Origin: Diplosphaera chodatii
Lineage: Eukaryota > Chlorophyta > Trebouxiophyceae > Prasiolales > Stichococcaceae
NCBI GenBank assembly: GCA_032358165.1
Contig: JAALGY010000062.1
Location: forward strand, 1,612,001 to 1,676,000
Reading direction: 5' to 3'
Length of the DNA stretch: 64,000 nucleotides
Positions 37,335 through 48,837 of this stretch are shown here, one piece after another; the first letter of the stretch is position 1; every line of letters starts with the position of its first letter. The position numbers and the translations under genes are program-made. The notes under the pieces are model-generated. The model saw only the letters and a list, made by a program, of their open reading frames with translations. It was not told where the DNA came from and did not search any database.

Positions 37335-37828
37335 CATGCATGTATGTGCTAGCTGGTGCTGCAGAGTGGACGAGCGTTGATTTGAGGGGACTCGGAGACT
37401 TATAAAGCAACTGGTTCGTGGCATGCTGGTGACATGATTGGGTGAATGTCATGGTCTGTATGTGTCTGGAGGCGGGGTGCAAGGAGCGAGAGGGTTGACT
37501 GACTACTATTGTATTGCAAATCTGCTTTGAGCAGTTGTTTCACCACATGACCGCAGATGTCGAAAAGCCGAAGTGTCAGCATGGCATTGGCGCGCAAGCT
37601 GCCCCCCAAATGCTGCTTCCGCCATTGCATGCATCATGCAGACGCATCATGCCAACCTCACAGCACCGGCTTGGCCTTCAGCTCGGCCGGGTCCACCTAC
37701 GCAACAGAAAGCGCCTGTGCCAAGACTGTATGTGCACAAATGCATGCATTGAATCGCTGCAATCGAGTCACAATGCACAGCGAATACTGCCTACAAATAT
37801 CACGACAACTCGGAACGTTTAAACCCGT
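37335..37828. other. Convergent intergenic region
   Basis: 494 bases between the stop codons of the plastid-membrane and ATP-synthase genes; presumably two 3' UTRs. Nothing else was recognised. Confidence 0.45.
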
Positions 37829-39411
37829 TCAGCAAGTGCCAGCAAGCTGCACCTGCACAAAATCGAGGTTGTCGCGCCGCTTCACGGTGTCCATGTCCTC
37901 CACCACCTTGGAGCGCAGCGACTCCAGTTGCTGCTTGTACTGCAGGGTGGGAAGACACGCATGGCCCAGTTTAGTGACATGCATCTGCAGCCAGCCAGCA
38001 TCAGCCATTCCATGTGACCAGCGGGAGCTGTGACAGTATCTACATGACTGTGCGCGTGCATGCAACAATGTGCACCATGTCGAAGATGGCCGCGTCCTTG
38101 ATCTTGTCATAAGAGTCCAGCTTGTGCTTAGCTTGGATGTCCTGCAGGGACCGCATACACCTTGGGGCATACACGTTGAAACGCTGTCGCGCTGCAGCAA
38201 TATCCATCCCCACCACCATTGATCTAGCACAACAGAGCTCGTTGCTCCAGCTGAATGCACAGGTGTGCTGCACTTGGATGCAGATGATAGAACTCTGTTG
38301 CATACCCCAATCTGCTTGCCAAGTGCCTCCAGTCCCTTGTCGGTGTTGAGGTCTGCAGCGTCCACTGCTCGCTCTACCTCGGCTGCATCATTGCAAGAGA
38401 CACAGTCTGGCAGCTGCTGTGGCCAGCATCGCAGCGAAATGCAGAGGTATCGCCCGAAGATAGTGTCGCACACGCAAGAGCCAGTGTTGTCGTGCATTAC
38501 TCAGGAGGCAGTGCCACAGCAATGGCTATAGCGTGCACACATCTCCTCAAGCAGGTCTCACCAAGCACACTCGAGTACTCGCCAAGGTCGCGGCTCTCAG
38601 CAGTGCTGGCAAGGAAGCCGCGCAGATCGCCGTGCGCTGCATACAGCTGGTACTCGAGGTTTGCTTCCAATGCCTCTGAGTGGTCCGGCAACCCCACCTA
38701 CATTAATTGGAAACTTGCCCTCTCTTCCTCGGAGGCCTTTCGCAGCAGTATCCTGCAGTGCCCTGGCAGCCAAGCCAGCCGCTGCACCGTACTCCTGAGT
38801 ATGCGCAGGCAGGCGATGCAAAACCGACATGTAGGGAATATGTTAAAGGGAGATGCTGATGGCCAGGGCCTCACCTTCTGACGAAGTGCCTCCATCTCCT
38901 GTGCATACTTTTTGATTGCTGCCTCATCCCCGTTCAGCGGCGCCTTGATGTTCTGCAGGGGCCGCAACATAACTGACTCAGTGCTGCGCTCATGTGTGCC
39001 GACGCAAGCTGTTGAGAGAGTCGCGGCGCATACGCATGACAATGTGCACCACAGCGCACCTTGCTGCCATCAAGGAGCGCCTGGTACTGCTGCTGCTGCT
39101 CTTTGAATGTGTCAAACACCAGGTCGCCTTGGTTGCCTGTGCACACATGTTGGCGTTGCTTCCACCGTCCGAGCATATGTAGCCTCGACTCCATGCCACA
39201 ACATTGCACCCCGAAGCACAAGCTCACCACCGGCTCCTGTTGCAAACGCTCTGCATACGCCTGTCGAACGGCCGACCTGCAAGCAGCAGGCCTTGATCAC
39301 ATTGGTCCTGTACAAAGCAGCGCACATCGCAGACCCCGTCACAGCACAGTCAGCTGACGCATTTACCGCCACTGCCCGCCCCAACCTCAACACAGTCAGG
39401 GCCTGGACCAT
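37829..39411 (-). CDS. MGP1: Mitochondrial ATP synthase 24 kDa subunit (MGP1/FAd type)
   Basis: Eight exons on the complement, 5' to 3': 39367-39411, 39231-39276, 39060-39136, 38875-38952, 38562-38697, 38306-38382, 38076-38141, 37829-37939; 211 residues. The N terminus (MVQALTVLRLGRAVA, GRSTGVCRAFATGAG) is a classic Arg/Ala mitochondrial presequence. The mature part is helical. Segments GDEAAIKKYAQEMEALRQK, AEVERAVDAADLNTDKGLEAL and YKQQLESLRSKVVEDMD line up in order with the plant ATP synthase 24 kDa subunit (PAAVKNYASVMKTIRQK, EKVEKDI..DKKGMDLL, AQLDELKSDAVEAME). That protein is the plant peripheral-stalk d-like subunit. Assignment rests on recalled motifs. The start codon sits head to head with the COX11 gene. 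Confidence 0.83.
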
Positions 39412-40114
39412 GTCGCAAGCTCAGCTTCTGCACCCTGCTAGTTTCTCTGGGTTTGGTAGGGCACCCACAAGGGTAAGTGATCTTGTGTGTCAAGTGCTGG
39501 ATTAGATCAATGAGCCCAGCGGCTGCGCACGGATCTACGCAGATGCTTCACCTGATCTGCAGGTGGCTGACTGAGGGTCTGCCGGTGTGGCCATGTCTAC
39601 CGCACTGGATCACTGCCAGGCGCCTCCACCTGCATGGACTTTACCATTCGGTTGGACTTTAGCACCCGATTGTACTGCACTGGTATGGGACTGCCAAGCT
39701 GTGCCATTTCGTATTCCCGTTGCTGAAGACAGAGGTCGTCGTGTGCCTCAGCTGCGCTGGCCATGCTGCTATTGCTGCAAGGCCGTGCTGCGTTGCAGGA
39801 TTACCCTCGTTGCTACACTGCTCTGCTTGTGTCACAACTTCATTTGCACAGTGCCACCTGTGCCCAAAAGGCCTTTGTGCAATCTCCTGTTTCGAGTGGG
39901 TTGCAGCACCTACGAGCTCCATTTAGTGCGGAGCGGCCGCGGCGGACACCACATGCAGCGTTTGTGCAGAAATCTTGCAGACGGGTTACACCATGCGCAA
40001 TTGTACAGGCCGCAGCAGCTCATATCACTCGCTGAGTTCACAGCATCCGGCTCAGGTGCAGGCCATGCTACGCGGCAGCAGGGCGGTGCTCATGTGTGGC
40101 ATTATGGCACCGGG
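39412..40114. promoter_or_regulatory. Divergent promoter / 5' region, ATP synthase 24 kDa and COX11
   Basis: About 700 bases between two nuclear genes for mitochondrial respiratory proteins. The COX11 first-exon frame is open from 39587 onward, and other Met codons exist (39953), so part of this may be COX11 coding or 5' UTR. A + strand ATG at 39410 overlaps the minus-strand start codon by two bases within CCATG. Confidence 0.45.
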
Positions 40115-41709
40115 ATGATGGCGGCAACCGCCTCCTTTGGCAGCACAACAGCCAGCGTGCCATGCAGTCTAGCTGCACATGCTGCACGCACATACAGATG
40201 TTTGGGGACAGCCGCCTGCCACAGCCATTGGCAAGCGGCACCCATGGCAGCGATAGGGCCCGTCCCGGCTTCGAGTGGGGTACTTATAGCATCAAGAGGG
40301 TTCGCATCGAGTACGCTGCAACCACGGCGGACGGGCACTGGCGGCTGGCGTGCTAATCCTGCTCATCAGGCCCTGTACCTGGTAAGCTGGAGGCGCGGAC
40401 TTGCCTCATTCGCGCCCCTGCGGTTCACAGCATGCAGGAGCAAGCTGGTCCTGTAACTCTTGCCGCTTGAGCATGCGCTGATCTGACGATGCAGATTGCC
40501 TTTACGGTCGGCATGGTCGGCGTCACCTATGCAGCGGTGCCATTGTACCGCATGTTCTGCCAGGTGCGAGGCTGCACCATTGTGTGGCAGGATGCCGCCA
40601 TGTCTGGGAGTCGAAGCGTCCGCTGACCCGAGTGGCTTTGCTCTTGTCATACAGGCCACAGGGTACGGTGGCACAGTCGCTGAGGGGAAGGTATGTGGAT
40701 GTGCACATGGACATGCACACACCATGTGGCCCGGTCTCCGCTGCGGTCATCCAGCCGAGCAGAGTGTCTCCCCGCATTGTGTACTGGAGAGTGACATCAT
40801 TCTGTCTGGCTGCTCTGTGCACAGACGGTAGAAGACAAGATCAGAGCCAGGCAGGAGAACCCGGATGCAGCGACAGAGGCAGCAGCGGCAGCGCGCGAGC
40901 TGACGGTGTCCTTCAACGCCGATGTCAACGACGGCATGCCCTGGCGGTTCCTGCCCTCCCAAAGGGACGTGAAGGTATTGGCTTGGCAGACAAACTGTGC
41001 TGCTGGTCAGCTGCAAGTGCAAGCCTCACTAAGCTGCCCCTTGTTCTAGGAGCAGGCTGTTTCCATCTGCCTGTTGGTATGCAAGTTGCAGCACTTGGTC
41101 TGATGTGCAGATCCGGCCGGGGCAGAGCACGCTGGCTTTCTACACTGCCGAGAACGTCAGCAACAAGGTCATCACCGGCGTCTCCACCTACAATGTCACA
41201 CCGCCGCAGGCGGGCACCTACTTCAACAAGATCCAGTGCTTCTGCTTCGAGGTGCTGCATTGTGTTACCTGACTGTGCGCATATTCTTACCTGACTGATG
41301 CGTCCCACGGTGACCTCACAGCTTGTGTTTGTGCAAAATGGCAGGTCTGGGCTGCTGTCAACACCCAGCCTTCATTAAGCAGGCCGTGCATTGTGCATGG
41401 CTGCAGGAGCAGAAGCTGCGGCCTGGCGAGAAGATTGATATGCCGGTGTTCTTCTACGTGGACCCGGAGTTTGCCACCGACCCCCGGATGAAACGCGTCA
41501 ACCACCTAACGCTATCGTACACTTTCTTCAAGGTGGCTACCGTTGCTTATGTTCATGTCGAGCAGCTTGGCTGTGTAATAGGAGTTGCGGTTCCGACTGG
41601 TTGGTTGGCTTCGCAGGTGTTAGAGGAGGCCGTGGAGGATGTGCCCTACGAGGGCCCAGCGGTGGCCAACCTGTGTGAAGGCGACATCCCTGCTGCCGCC
41701 ACCAGTTAG
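40115..41709 (+). CDS. COX11: Cytochrome c oxidase copper chaperone COX11
   Basis: Seven exons: 40115-40381, 40495-40563, 40655-40690, 40825-40974, 41111-41251, 41407-41532, 41617-41709; up to 293 residues. One transmembrane helix ([23 protein letters not shown], about residues 90-112) is followed by the intermembrane-space copper domain: [29 protein letters not shown], then the copper-binding CFCF (217-220), [17 protein letters not shown], and [10 protein letters not shown]. It delivers copper to the Cu-B site of COX1 at the inner membrane. All introns are phase 0. The start is ambiguous: ATGs at 40115, 40118 and 40244 all give a presequence ending near [11 protein letters not shown]. Confidence 0.95.
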
Positions 41710-42079
41710 CCAGCAGGGGGGAAAGCATTGCGGGCTGCATGTCTCGACACAAAGCTGGCTCAGTAGCAACACTTGATCAAACGCAGTTGCTGAAGTGCAC
41801 CTGAGGCGCATACGCTTTAGCAGCCAATGCACATAGTACAAATGAATACACTTGCAAGTCAAGCCAAAGCTCTCAAAGCCCCAAAACCATGAGCGATACA
41901 AACCGACATACAGTTGTGTGATGCAAGCACAATAAACTACAGCGTCCTCCTTTCTCGCACTCAAGTCCACACGCCTGCTCACAGCGGCACGGGCTTACGC
42001 AGCATCTGCTGCACAGCATTCCCTGCGGCAGATGTATGAGCATTGTCGGTAACAAGCCCGATCAGTAGAAACATATAAT
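41710..42079. other. Convergent intergenic region
   Basis: 370 bases between the COX11 stop and the stop of the minus-strand helical-repeat gene, with short A-rich runs. No gene was seen. Confidence 0.45.
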
Positions 42080-44395
42080 TTAAACATCATAAACCAGCAG
42101 CATGTGGTCGGACGTATTACCTGGGTCAAATTCGAAGTCGAGCAGCAAGTGCGTCAAATCCAGCTTCTGCTCCTGTGTAAGCTGCGCAGCACGCCGGCAC
42201 AGGAATGGGCCCATTGCGACCAGCAGCTTCTCACTGGGACGGTAGCCCAGATGCCAGTGAGCCGAGAGGATGGCTGTCAAGTCTGCAGTGTCTGAGGTCT
42301 GGCTGAGCTGCCCACCGGCTGCTGCTGCGCTATCACCGCGGCTGATCCCAAGCATTGTCTCCGATGACAACTTATGGGCCAACTGCAGAAGGCAGCAGTG
42401 CCTGATCTCAGCTGCTGAATGAGGGCCAGAGTGCACGATGCAGGCCAAGGTGTTGGTGCATGTGCCACCAAGCCCCACCTCGCTGGATGATGCAGATAGC
42501 AGCTCTCGTGTGGCAAGTGTCCTGTGCTGCAGCATTGCCAGGCTCCAAAGCAACTGCGCATGTCAAGCATGTTGGCTCACAGCAACCCCGGCAAGTGTAC
42601 ATGTCAACCTCGGCGGTACGCAATACAGCAACGCACGGCGCACCACAGGCCGTGCAACTGGGCAGAGTAGCACCTGAGCTGTGTGGTCCAGCCTGGAGAC
42701 AGCATTGAGGTGCCGTGCGTCAATGCGACGGCGAGCAAAGCCTGCACAAGTCGACAATCGATGCAGCTCGAACCCTTTCCAGCATGTATTGGGATGTTCA
42801 AGAGTGCTAATGTCGGGCCACCTCAAGGAACGCGCACCCAGCACAGCATCTAGCGCCTGCGACACATCCCCCGAGTAGTGGCCCATCAGGGCAAAGGACC
42901 CTGCCAATGCTGCCAAATCGCTGCAAGACGATTGTCAACTGAATTTAGAGTTGAGGAGGTGCATGCCATCGTGGGCTCGTTCAATGCTTGTGCACGCAAA
43001 GAGCACCCACAGCGTCACAGCAGCAGCACCAGAAGACACAATTGCACTGCAGCACCTGGGGCTGAAAGTGGCTTTGGCCGAGTGCTGGTTCATGAGGTGC
43101 ATGCGTGCGCGGGACGCAAGCGCATCCATCACATCGACCACTCCTGACTGTCCACATAAACACCACACTTTTCAGCTCAGCCACCACAGCTGGGAGCACA
43201 CCTTCGCTGAAGCATGTGGCGAATCAACATGAAGCATTAGCGCACAATTGACAAACCTGCATGGCGATATCAGGTGGTTTTGCCTCTGCTGCAGCCGCAT
43301 CTTCTGTTGCTGTGAGGCTGCTGTTGCCAGTCAGGGATGCTGAGCGAATGGCGGTCGCGCTGGTGTCCTGCAGCGGGTGTTCAGACTGAGCCTGGCTTTC
43401 CGGCTGAGGCGAGCTGAAATCCTGTAGACTTGTCAGGCTGCGATTGTGCCACCGGTGCCGCAGCGTGGCTGGCGCATACGCAGATGCAATGGCCCAGCTG
43501 GCGGCTGGTATCTGTGCGTCTGCTAGCGGTGTCAGATGAAGCACCTGCACGGATACGCCGATTAGCCCGCACGGGCAACACAGCAACATCCCTGTCACGT
43601 GTGACTTACAGCACCACATGCTGAGCATGCTCATTTCCTCACCGGCCCATCAAAGATACGAAGTTGCAGCTCGGCCATGAGGCGCCCCAGAAAGTCATCA
43701 ACAATTGAAGACATCCCGCCTGCACGACCGCCTAGCTGTGCAAACGCTGACAACAGCACAACCATGTGCTCTGTTGATGCCTGATGCAACTCCTGCAAGT
43801 GTAACACCCAAGAGGGGATCAGCATACATCATGCATGGCGACAGGTGTATGTTGATTGCAAGACCTGAACCTGCAGTATGCAGTCTGCTGAGGTGATGAC
43901 AGCATGCTCGATGTGAGTGTACCTCGCCGCTGCTGTGCTGCGCGATGCCAGTCAGCAGGGCGGTGCGCGCTGTGTCTGATGGCACCACATGCCGCACGGA
44001 CGCCAGGGCAGATGCAGCCTGCTCCACAGAGAACGCGGGCAGCTGCACCAGCAGCGCATCCTCCAGCAGCTGGCGCGCTGCCCTGCTGTCATCCGTACCA
44101 CTGCCCGACCGCTCGATGAGGTGCGAGACGCGCTGTATGGCCACGACTATCGACGGCGGATCAAACCTGCAGGTGAGACAGCTGGCCAACTCCACATGGA
44201 AGCTCGGTTCAATGTCAGTGTATGTGAACGCTGTCAGCATCACCATCTTGATGATGGTCAGATTTGCTGTGCAACACACCGCTGCTGGCGAGCGGCGCGG
44301 CGGACCAGCGCGAGAAGCGCACTGTCATCTTCTGCCGCAAGCACCTCCCGCTGCAGATGGCTGCCAGCTCTGAAGTGCGCACGGCAGCATGCCTG
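42080..44395 (-). CDS. Helical-repeat protein, FASTK/OPR-like, probably organellar
   Basis: Exons on the complement, 5' to 3', in continuous phase: 44280-44395, 43923-44166, 43643-43792, 43257-43544, 43056-43147, 42822-42920, then an unresolved link in 42560-42821, and the last exon 42080-42553 (TAA). Recurring helix pairs of the type L..LA.AFA.LGH are visible: MVVLLSAFAQLGGRAGG, DLAALAGSFALMGHYSG, LLWSLAMLQHRTLATREL, DLTAILSAHWHLGYRPSEK. Such repeats occur in FASTK-like/RAP and octotricopeptide proteins that process organellar RNA in green algae. No RAP domain is evident at the C terminus (LLDFEFDPGNTSDHMLLVYDV). The 5' end is not found: a presequence-like exon (MRASAFCAAAILDTPG near 44533-44576) is out of phase with the first exon given. 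Family name is tentative. Confidence 0.58.
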
Positions 44396-45227
44396 CTGGA
44401 GAGAGGAGCGGACATGTCACATGTCCACAGTGAAAAACCATTGGCAGCAAGGCATACCTTTGTTCACGACATTTGAGAGTGCGCACGCCGTGTTTACTAT
44501 GGGATCTGAGCATGAAACTTGCAAATTACCTGGCGTGTCCAGGATTGCCGCAGCACAAAAGGCAGATGCGCGCATGCTGGATGCAAAGTCAGCTGGCGCA
44601 GCATGTGTGCACCGAGCACGGGCTGCAAGTGCCACACTGTTACATAGTGAACTGCCAGTACATTACATCCGCTGGATGGTGGATGCGCACTCAGGTAACT
44701 CTGGTGCTCATTGCTAATTTCTTGTCACTGGAGACCAGTCGCCAGAGTGCACTTGCATTTGTCAGCTCAGTCAGGGCTCAGTGCTTGCCCAGCATCGTGT
44801 CGTCCGCATCCATAAAGGCAGCGACTCGTTGGGCAGATAGAAGGTGTTTGCCCAAGCTGGTCGGCCGTTGTCATCGTAAGTCTTGAGACGCTTGCCACTC
44901 CATCAGCGTGCTACTCATCTTCTCAATTTGCGTCCAGCTCTCTGTGGCGCAGTCCGCTGCAGTGGCACGTCATTTTCAGACTGCTGCTAGCCCTGCTAAC
45001 GCCTGCAAGTAGCCACAGTGCCAGTTTCAGTGGAGGTCTTGCGCAGCATCTGCGGCAGGTGCGCTTGCTGTGACAAGCTCAATGCAAGGCGTGCATGGTC
45101 TCATCTGCATGCAGCATAAGATGAAATTGTACGTGGAATGTCGGGCACATGTCTTCAATGCGCCGCTGCAGCACGGGGCGGCAGCCCGGGACCCGCCTGT
45201 GCAGAGCCGCACTGGGGCGGCGGCGAC
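44396..45227. other. Divergent region with possible 5' exon of the helical-repeat gene
   Basis: Contains the RPN8 promoter and probably the missing 5' end of the minus-strand helical-repeat gene. A minus-strand segment around 44780-44880 (WANTFYLPNESL in one frame, AAFMDADDTMLGKH in another) has coding-like composition, but I could not place it in a model. Confidence 0.4.
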
Positions 45228-47240
45228 ATGGCACCGAACCCGGACGTCGTCGTAGTCCACCCGCTGGTGCTGTTGAGCGTTGTGGACCACTACAACCGGG
45301 TGGCAAAGGACACGCGCAAGCGAGTGGTTGGCGTGCTGCTGGGCGAGTTCTCAAAGGGCACAACCGACGTGACCAACAGCTTTGCAGGTGGGTTGCCTTG
45401 TGGTCGAACCCGTTGACGCAATGCTGCTGCGCATCTCCCAGTGGTCTGCGTCTTACCCTGCTGGTGCTGGCTTTGGTGCGTCATGGGGATGACCATTGGA
45501 TCGTCTTGAGACAAGGCATCGTGGCTGCAGTGCCATTCGAGGAGGATGAGCGCGATCCGTCCATCTGGTTCCTGGACCACAGCTACCTGGAGAACATGGC
45601 CGCCATGTACAAGAAGGTCAATGGTGCGTCCCGCGGGTCCATCAACCGCGGCAAATCACATCACGGCCACCCCCGAAGTCAAGGGTGGTCATCTGTCACG
45701 TGTGCCACTGACATCCTCCCTCTTCAGCGTTTGCTTCAGCTTTCACTGAGGCAGAGCGCTGTCCTGCAGCTCGGGAGAAGGTGGTGGGCTGGTACCACAC
45801 GGGGCCGCGGATACGGGAGGCGGACCTGGACATCAGCGCCCTGCTGGGCACCTACTGCGACAACCCGCTGCTCGTCATCTGCGAGGTCGAGGTGCGCAGC
45901 AGGGGCAGCGCACGTCCACTGATGAGCGCGGCCTGCGCGCAGAGCTCGTTTCAGCCAACACGAAGCAGCATGTCTGTGCTGAGCTGCTGCCTGCGCAATG
46001 CAGCCCAAGGAGCTGGGCCTGCCCACGACCGCCTACTACACCACTGACGAGATCCGGGAGGTGGGTTCGACCAGTGTGCCAAGTCACCCGCTCGTGACGC
46101 ATGGCTCGTGACCTCGTGGCAGCTGCGCACTTACCCGACTGATTGCATGATGCACGGTCACGGCAGGACGGCACACAGAAGAGCCAGAAGGTGTTTGTGA
46201 ACATCCCGACGGAGGTCGGCGCCAGCGAGCCAGAGGAAATTGGTGCGCCATAGTTCAACCGTTGGGTTCTTTCTCTCAGTAGTGAACCTCAACAGCCAAG
46301 GTGTGTGTGATGTGTTGCCCTGCCATCACACGAAGCGCATCAATGCAGGTGTGGAGCACTTGCTCAGGGACGTGAAGGATGCCACAGTGGGGACCCTGGC
46401 CACAGAAGTCGGGCACATGAATGCTGGGCTTCAGGGGCTGCTGTCCCGCCTACGGCAGGTACGCTGTACTGCAGTACACGTATCTTAGCAGCGCACATCA
46501 GTAGCTGCTGCAGTGCTTCCTACACACCAGCCACATGCTAGGGTGTGCATGTATCCAATGCATTAGCGAGCATGGCTCATGTCAGGGGTCTCGTGATATG
46601 CCAGGTGCAGCAGTATCTACGGCTTGTGGTAGAGGGCAAGCTGCCGGTGAACCACGACATCATCTACGAGCTGCAGGTGCACCCAGGTTGCATGCGCAGG
46701 TGTTGCATGCCCGTTCACGTCTGTGTGGGCAGATGTGTTGCTCGTCCAACACTCTCCTGTCTCCGGTAGGGCTGAATCCATTTGTCCGCTGTGCTGACCT
46801 GCAGGATGCCTTCAACCTCCTGCCCAACCTGAACGTAGACAAGCTGTCGCGTTCTTTTGCGGTGAAGTCCAACGACATGATGCTCGTCATCTACCTGTCA
46901 TCCATGGTGCGCTCGGTGCTCGCGCTGCACGACCTCATCGACAACCGAGAAGGTGCGTGCATCTGCTCCAGCGATCGAGTGCATCATAGTGGTTGCAAGC
47001 GTTATCTACAACGTGGTCTCGAGCATTTGGGACGATGCAACTGATACAACCAGTGGGTTTTGGTTCACAGAGCACCGAATGCGAGAGGCCAAGGAGGATG
47101 CGGAGGCAGCCACAAAGGAGGGGTCTGCCAAAGAGAAGAAGGCGGATCCTGCGGCTGAGGGCGGCGGCGAGGATGGCAAGGGCGAGAAGCAGAAAGCAAA
47201 TGGCTCACCGGGGCCAGACGCAGCCAATGGCGGCTTCTGA
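45228..47240 (+). CDS. RPN8: 26S proteasome regulatory lid subunit RPN8
   Basis: Nine exons: 45228-45387, 45531-45623, 45770-45891, 46004-46060, 46167-46242, 46349-46458, 46605-46676, 46805-46952, 47071-47240; 335 residues (usual 310-325). The MPN domain begins [19 protein letters not shown] and continues [33 protein letters not shown] and [15 protein letters not shown]. It lacks the JAMM zinc ligands, as expected for RPN8, which pairs with the active RPN11. The C-terminal helices ([33 protein letters not shown]) join the lid bundle. The tail (from [11 protein letters not shown]) is a charged Lys/Glu/Ala extension, as in plant RPN8. The ATG at 45228 follows GGCGAC. Confidence 0.97.
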
Positions 47241-48837
47241 ACCAACCAAGGCTGCGATGAGCTGCGGTCTGGTGGAGCTGTTGTGCCAGGGCATGTGCCA
47301 GGGGCAGCAGGGGTTGTACGGCAGGGCTGTCTGAGTGCCACGACCTTTCCAGCAGGTTCATGAGTCTGTCTCCATGTCTCCACTGGGAAACGTCACAGGT
47401 ACAAGTTCCGGCAGTACACCACGGAAGCTTTTGCGTGACGGCCATTTCACAGGCCGGATCCAAGGCACGCGCACTGCGCCGGCGGGGCTGCTCGTTGGCA
47501 CAGATTTCCTGTGGCCGCAGGACCCTTCAGAAGCGAACGAGTCCGCCAGGTTTCGCGAAAGTGCGTTCGCAGCAGCGGCATATCTCGTAACACGCGCCTG
47601 ACGCTGACCACTGCCGCGGAGGACACAGCGGCAGGCTCGCGGCCATCAAACAGGTGAGTCTGGCCGCTCTTTCTCTCCCTGTGCGGAACCCCGTCCATCA
47701 CTGCAGCCCAATGCTGCGACTACTCCCGTCCTCGCCCGGCGTCAGCCCCGGATGTACACGCCGCGCTTGAAGGGCCCAGCGGGCGGTGCGATACGCGTGT
47801 CGACCGCTTTGGAGCTTTGATGCCACCGAGTACAAGCATTGCTGCGTATTTCGCCTGCTCCGGGGAGCGATGGATGGCATGCTCAGTCGAAACCGCGCAC
47901 GTGTGCAGGTCTGCGCAACGACGTTACGGCATGCGGCCGGCCGCAGTCCGGCCAGTTCCTTCAGATGTGTGGGCGATAGCTGCTTGCATTGTCCGGGTTT
48001 GAATCAGCACGGCCGTCTCCGACAAGACCCCTTGGTGCTGTGCGACGCCCCGCTGAGGGCCCTGCCGTGTGCATGCAACAGCGCTGCCACCTGTAGGATC
48101 TGTGCCGTGCAGCACCGCGGCCGCGCATGTTGCTGCGCAGCCTCGAGCTTGCAAGACTGCCCAGGACCCGTGACTAGCGCAAATCCCACCGCCCGAGCGA
48201 CCTCACCACCGTGTCGGTATGCAACAGCTGTATGGCTGCTGTGACGCGGCAAGTCGTGCCGGGGTTGGAGGCGATCGCACCCCATACCTGCTTGTTTTGT
48301 CGATCATCAGCTAGCGTACCGAAGTCTCGCGCCACTGTCTGGCGGGCACTGCCCGGACTCGCCACTCTTGCCAGCCTGCTGACATGATTGTGTGTCCATC
48401 TTACAGCGGCCAGTTGCCCACGCAAGCAGGCTATATCCTGGCCAGAGGAGCATCTGCAACTCAAGCGAGGACGACCTACAGGTCGCGGAAGCTGCCGTCT
48501 CCGAAAAACCGGAAGGACAGCCTCGCTTACGCCCAAGGCTTGCAGCCAGTGCACCGCTTCAAGACCAACTGCGGTAGGGCAAGCTTGTGACCGAAATTAT
48601 TGTGAGCACTGTGAGGCAAGGCTGCGCAGTGTGCTCCTCCCAAGCTTGCATGGTGCAGATGATCAGCCGGTCATGCTTTGCGTCAGCGTCATCTGGTCAC
48701 CGATCACCGTGACCCCGCCGTACTGAGCAGCGCTCCGAGTGGGAGGCCGGCGTGCCGCGGTCATCTTGACTGTTGCATTGTGACGTTGATGATAACTTGG
48801 TGCTGCATGCAGCTCGGGAGGCTCAACCCCCCGCGCT
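47241..48837. other. Longest gene-free stretch, unassigned
   Basis: About 1.6 kb between RPN8 and the giant secreted-protein gene. Short ORFs occur on both strands, for example a + frame near 48405-48580 containing ICNSSEDDLQVAEAAV and a - frame near 48200-48550. None forms a phase-consistent exon chain or matches a family I know. It presumably includes the RPN8 3' UTR and the promoter of the next gene. Confidence 0.45.

Noticed and set aside
39410..39474. Short + exon (MSQAQLLHPAS...) as COX11 exon 1
   Set aside because: It overlaps the start codon of the minus-strand gene and no acceptor links it in phase to the COX11 presequence; kept only as a remote possibility.
48384..48590. 68-codon + ORF before the giant gene
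   Set aside because: No homology, no supporting splice chain and a neighbouring frame looks equally coding-like; chance is likely in GC-rich DNA.
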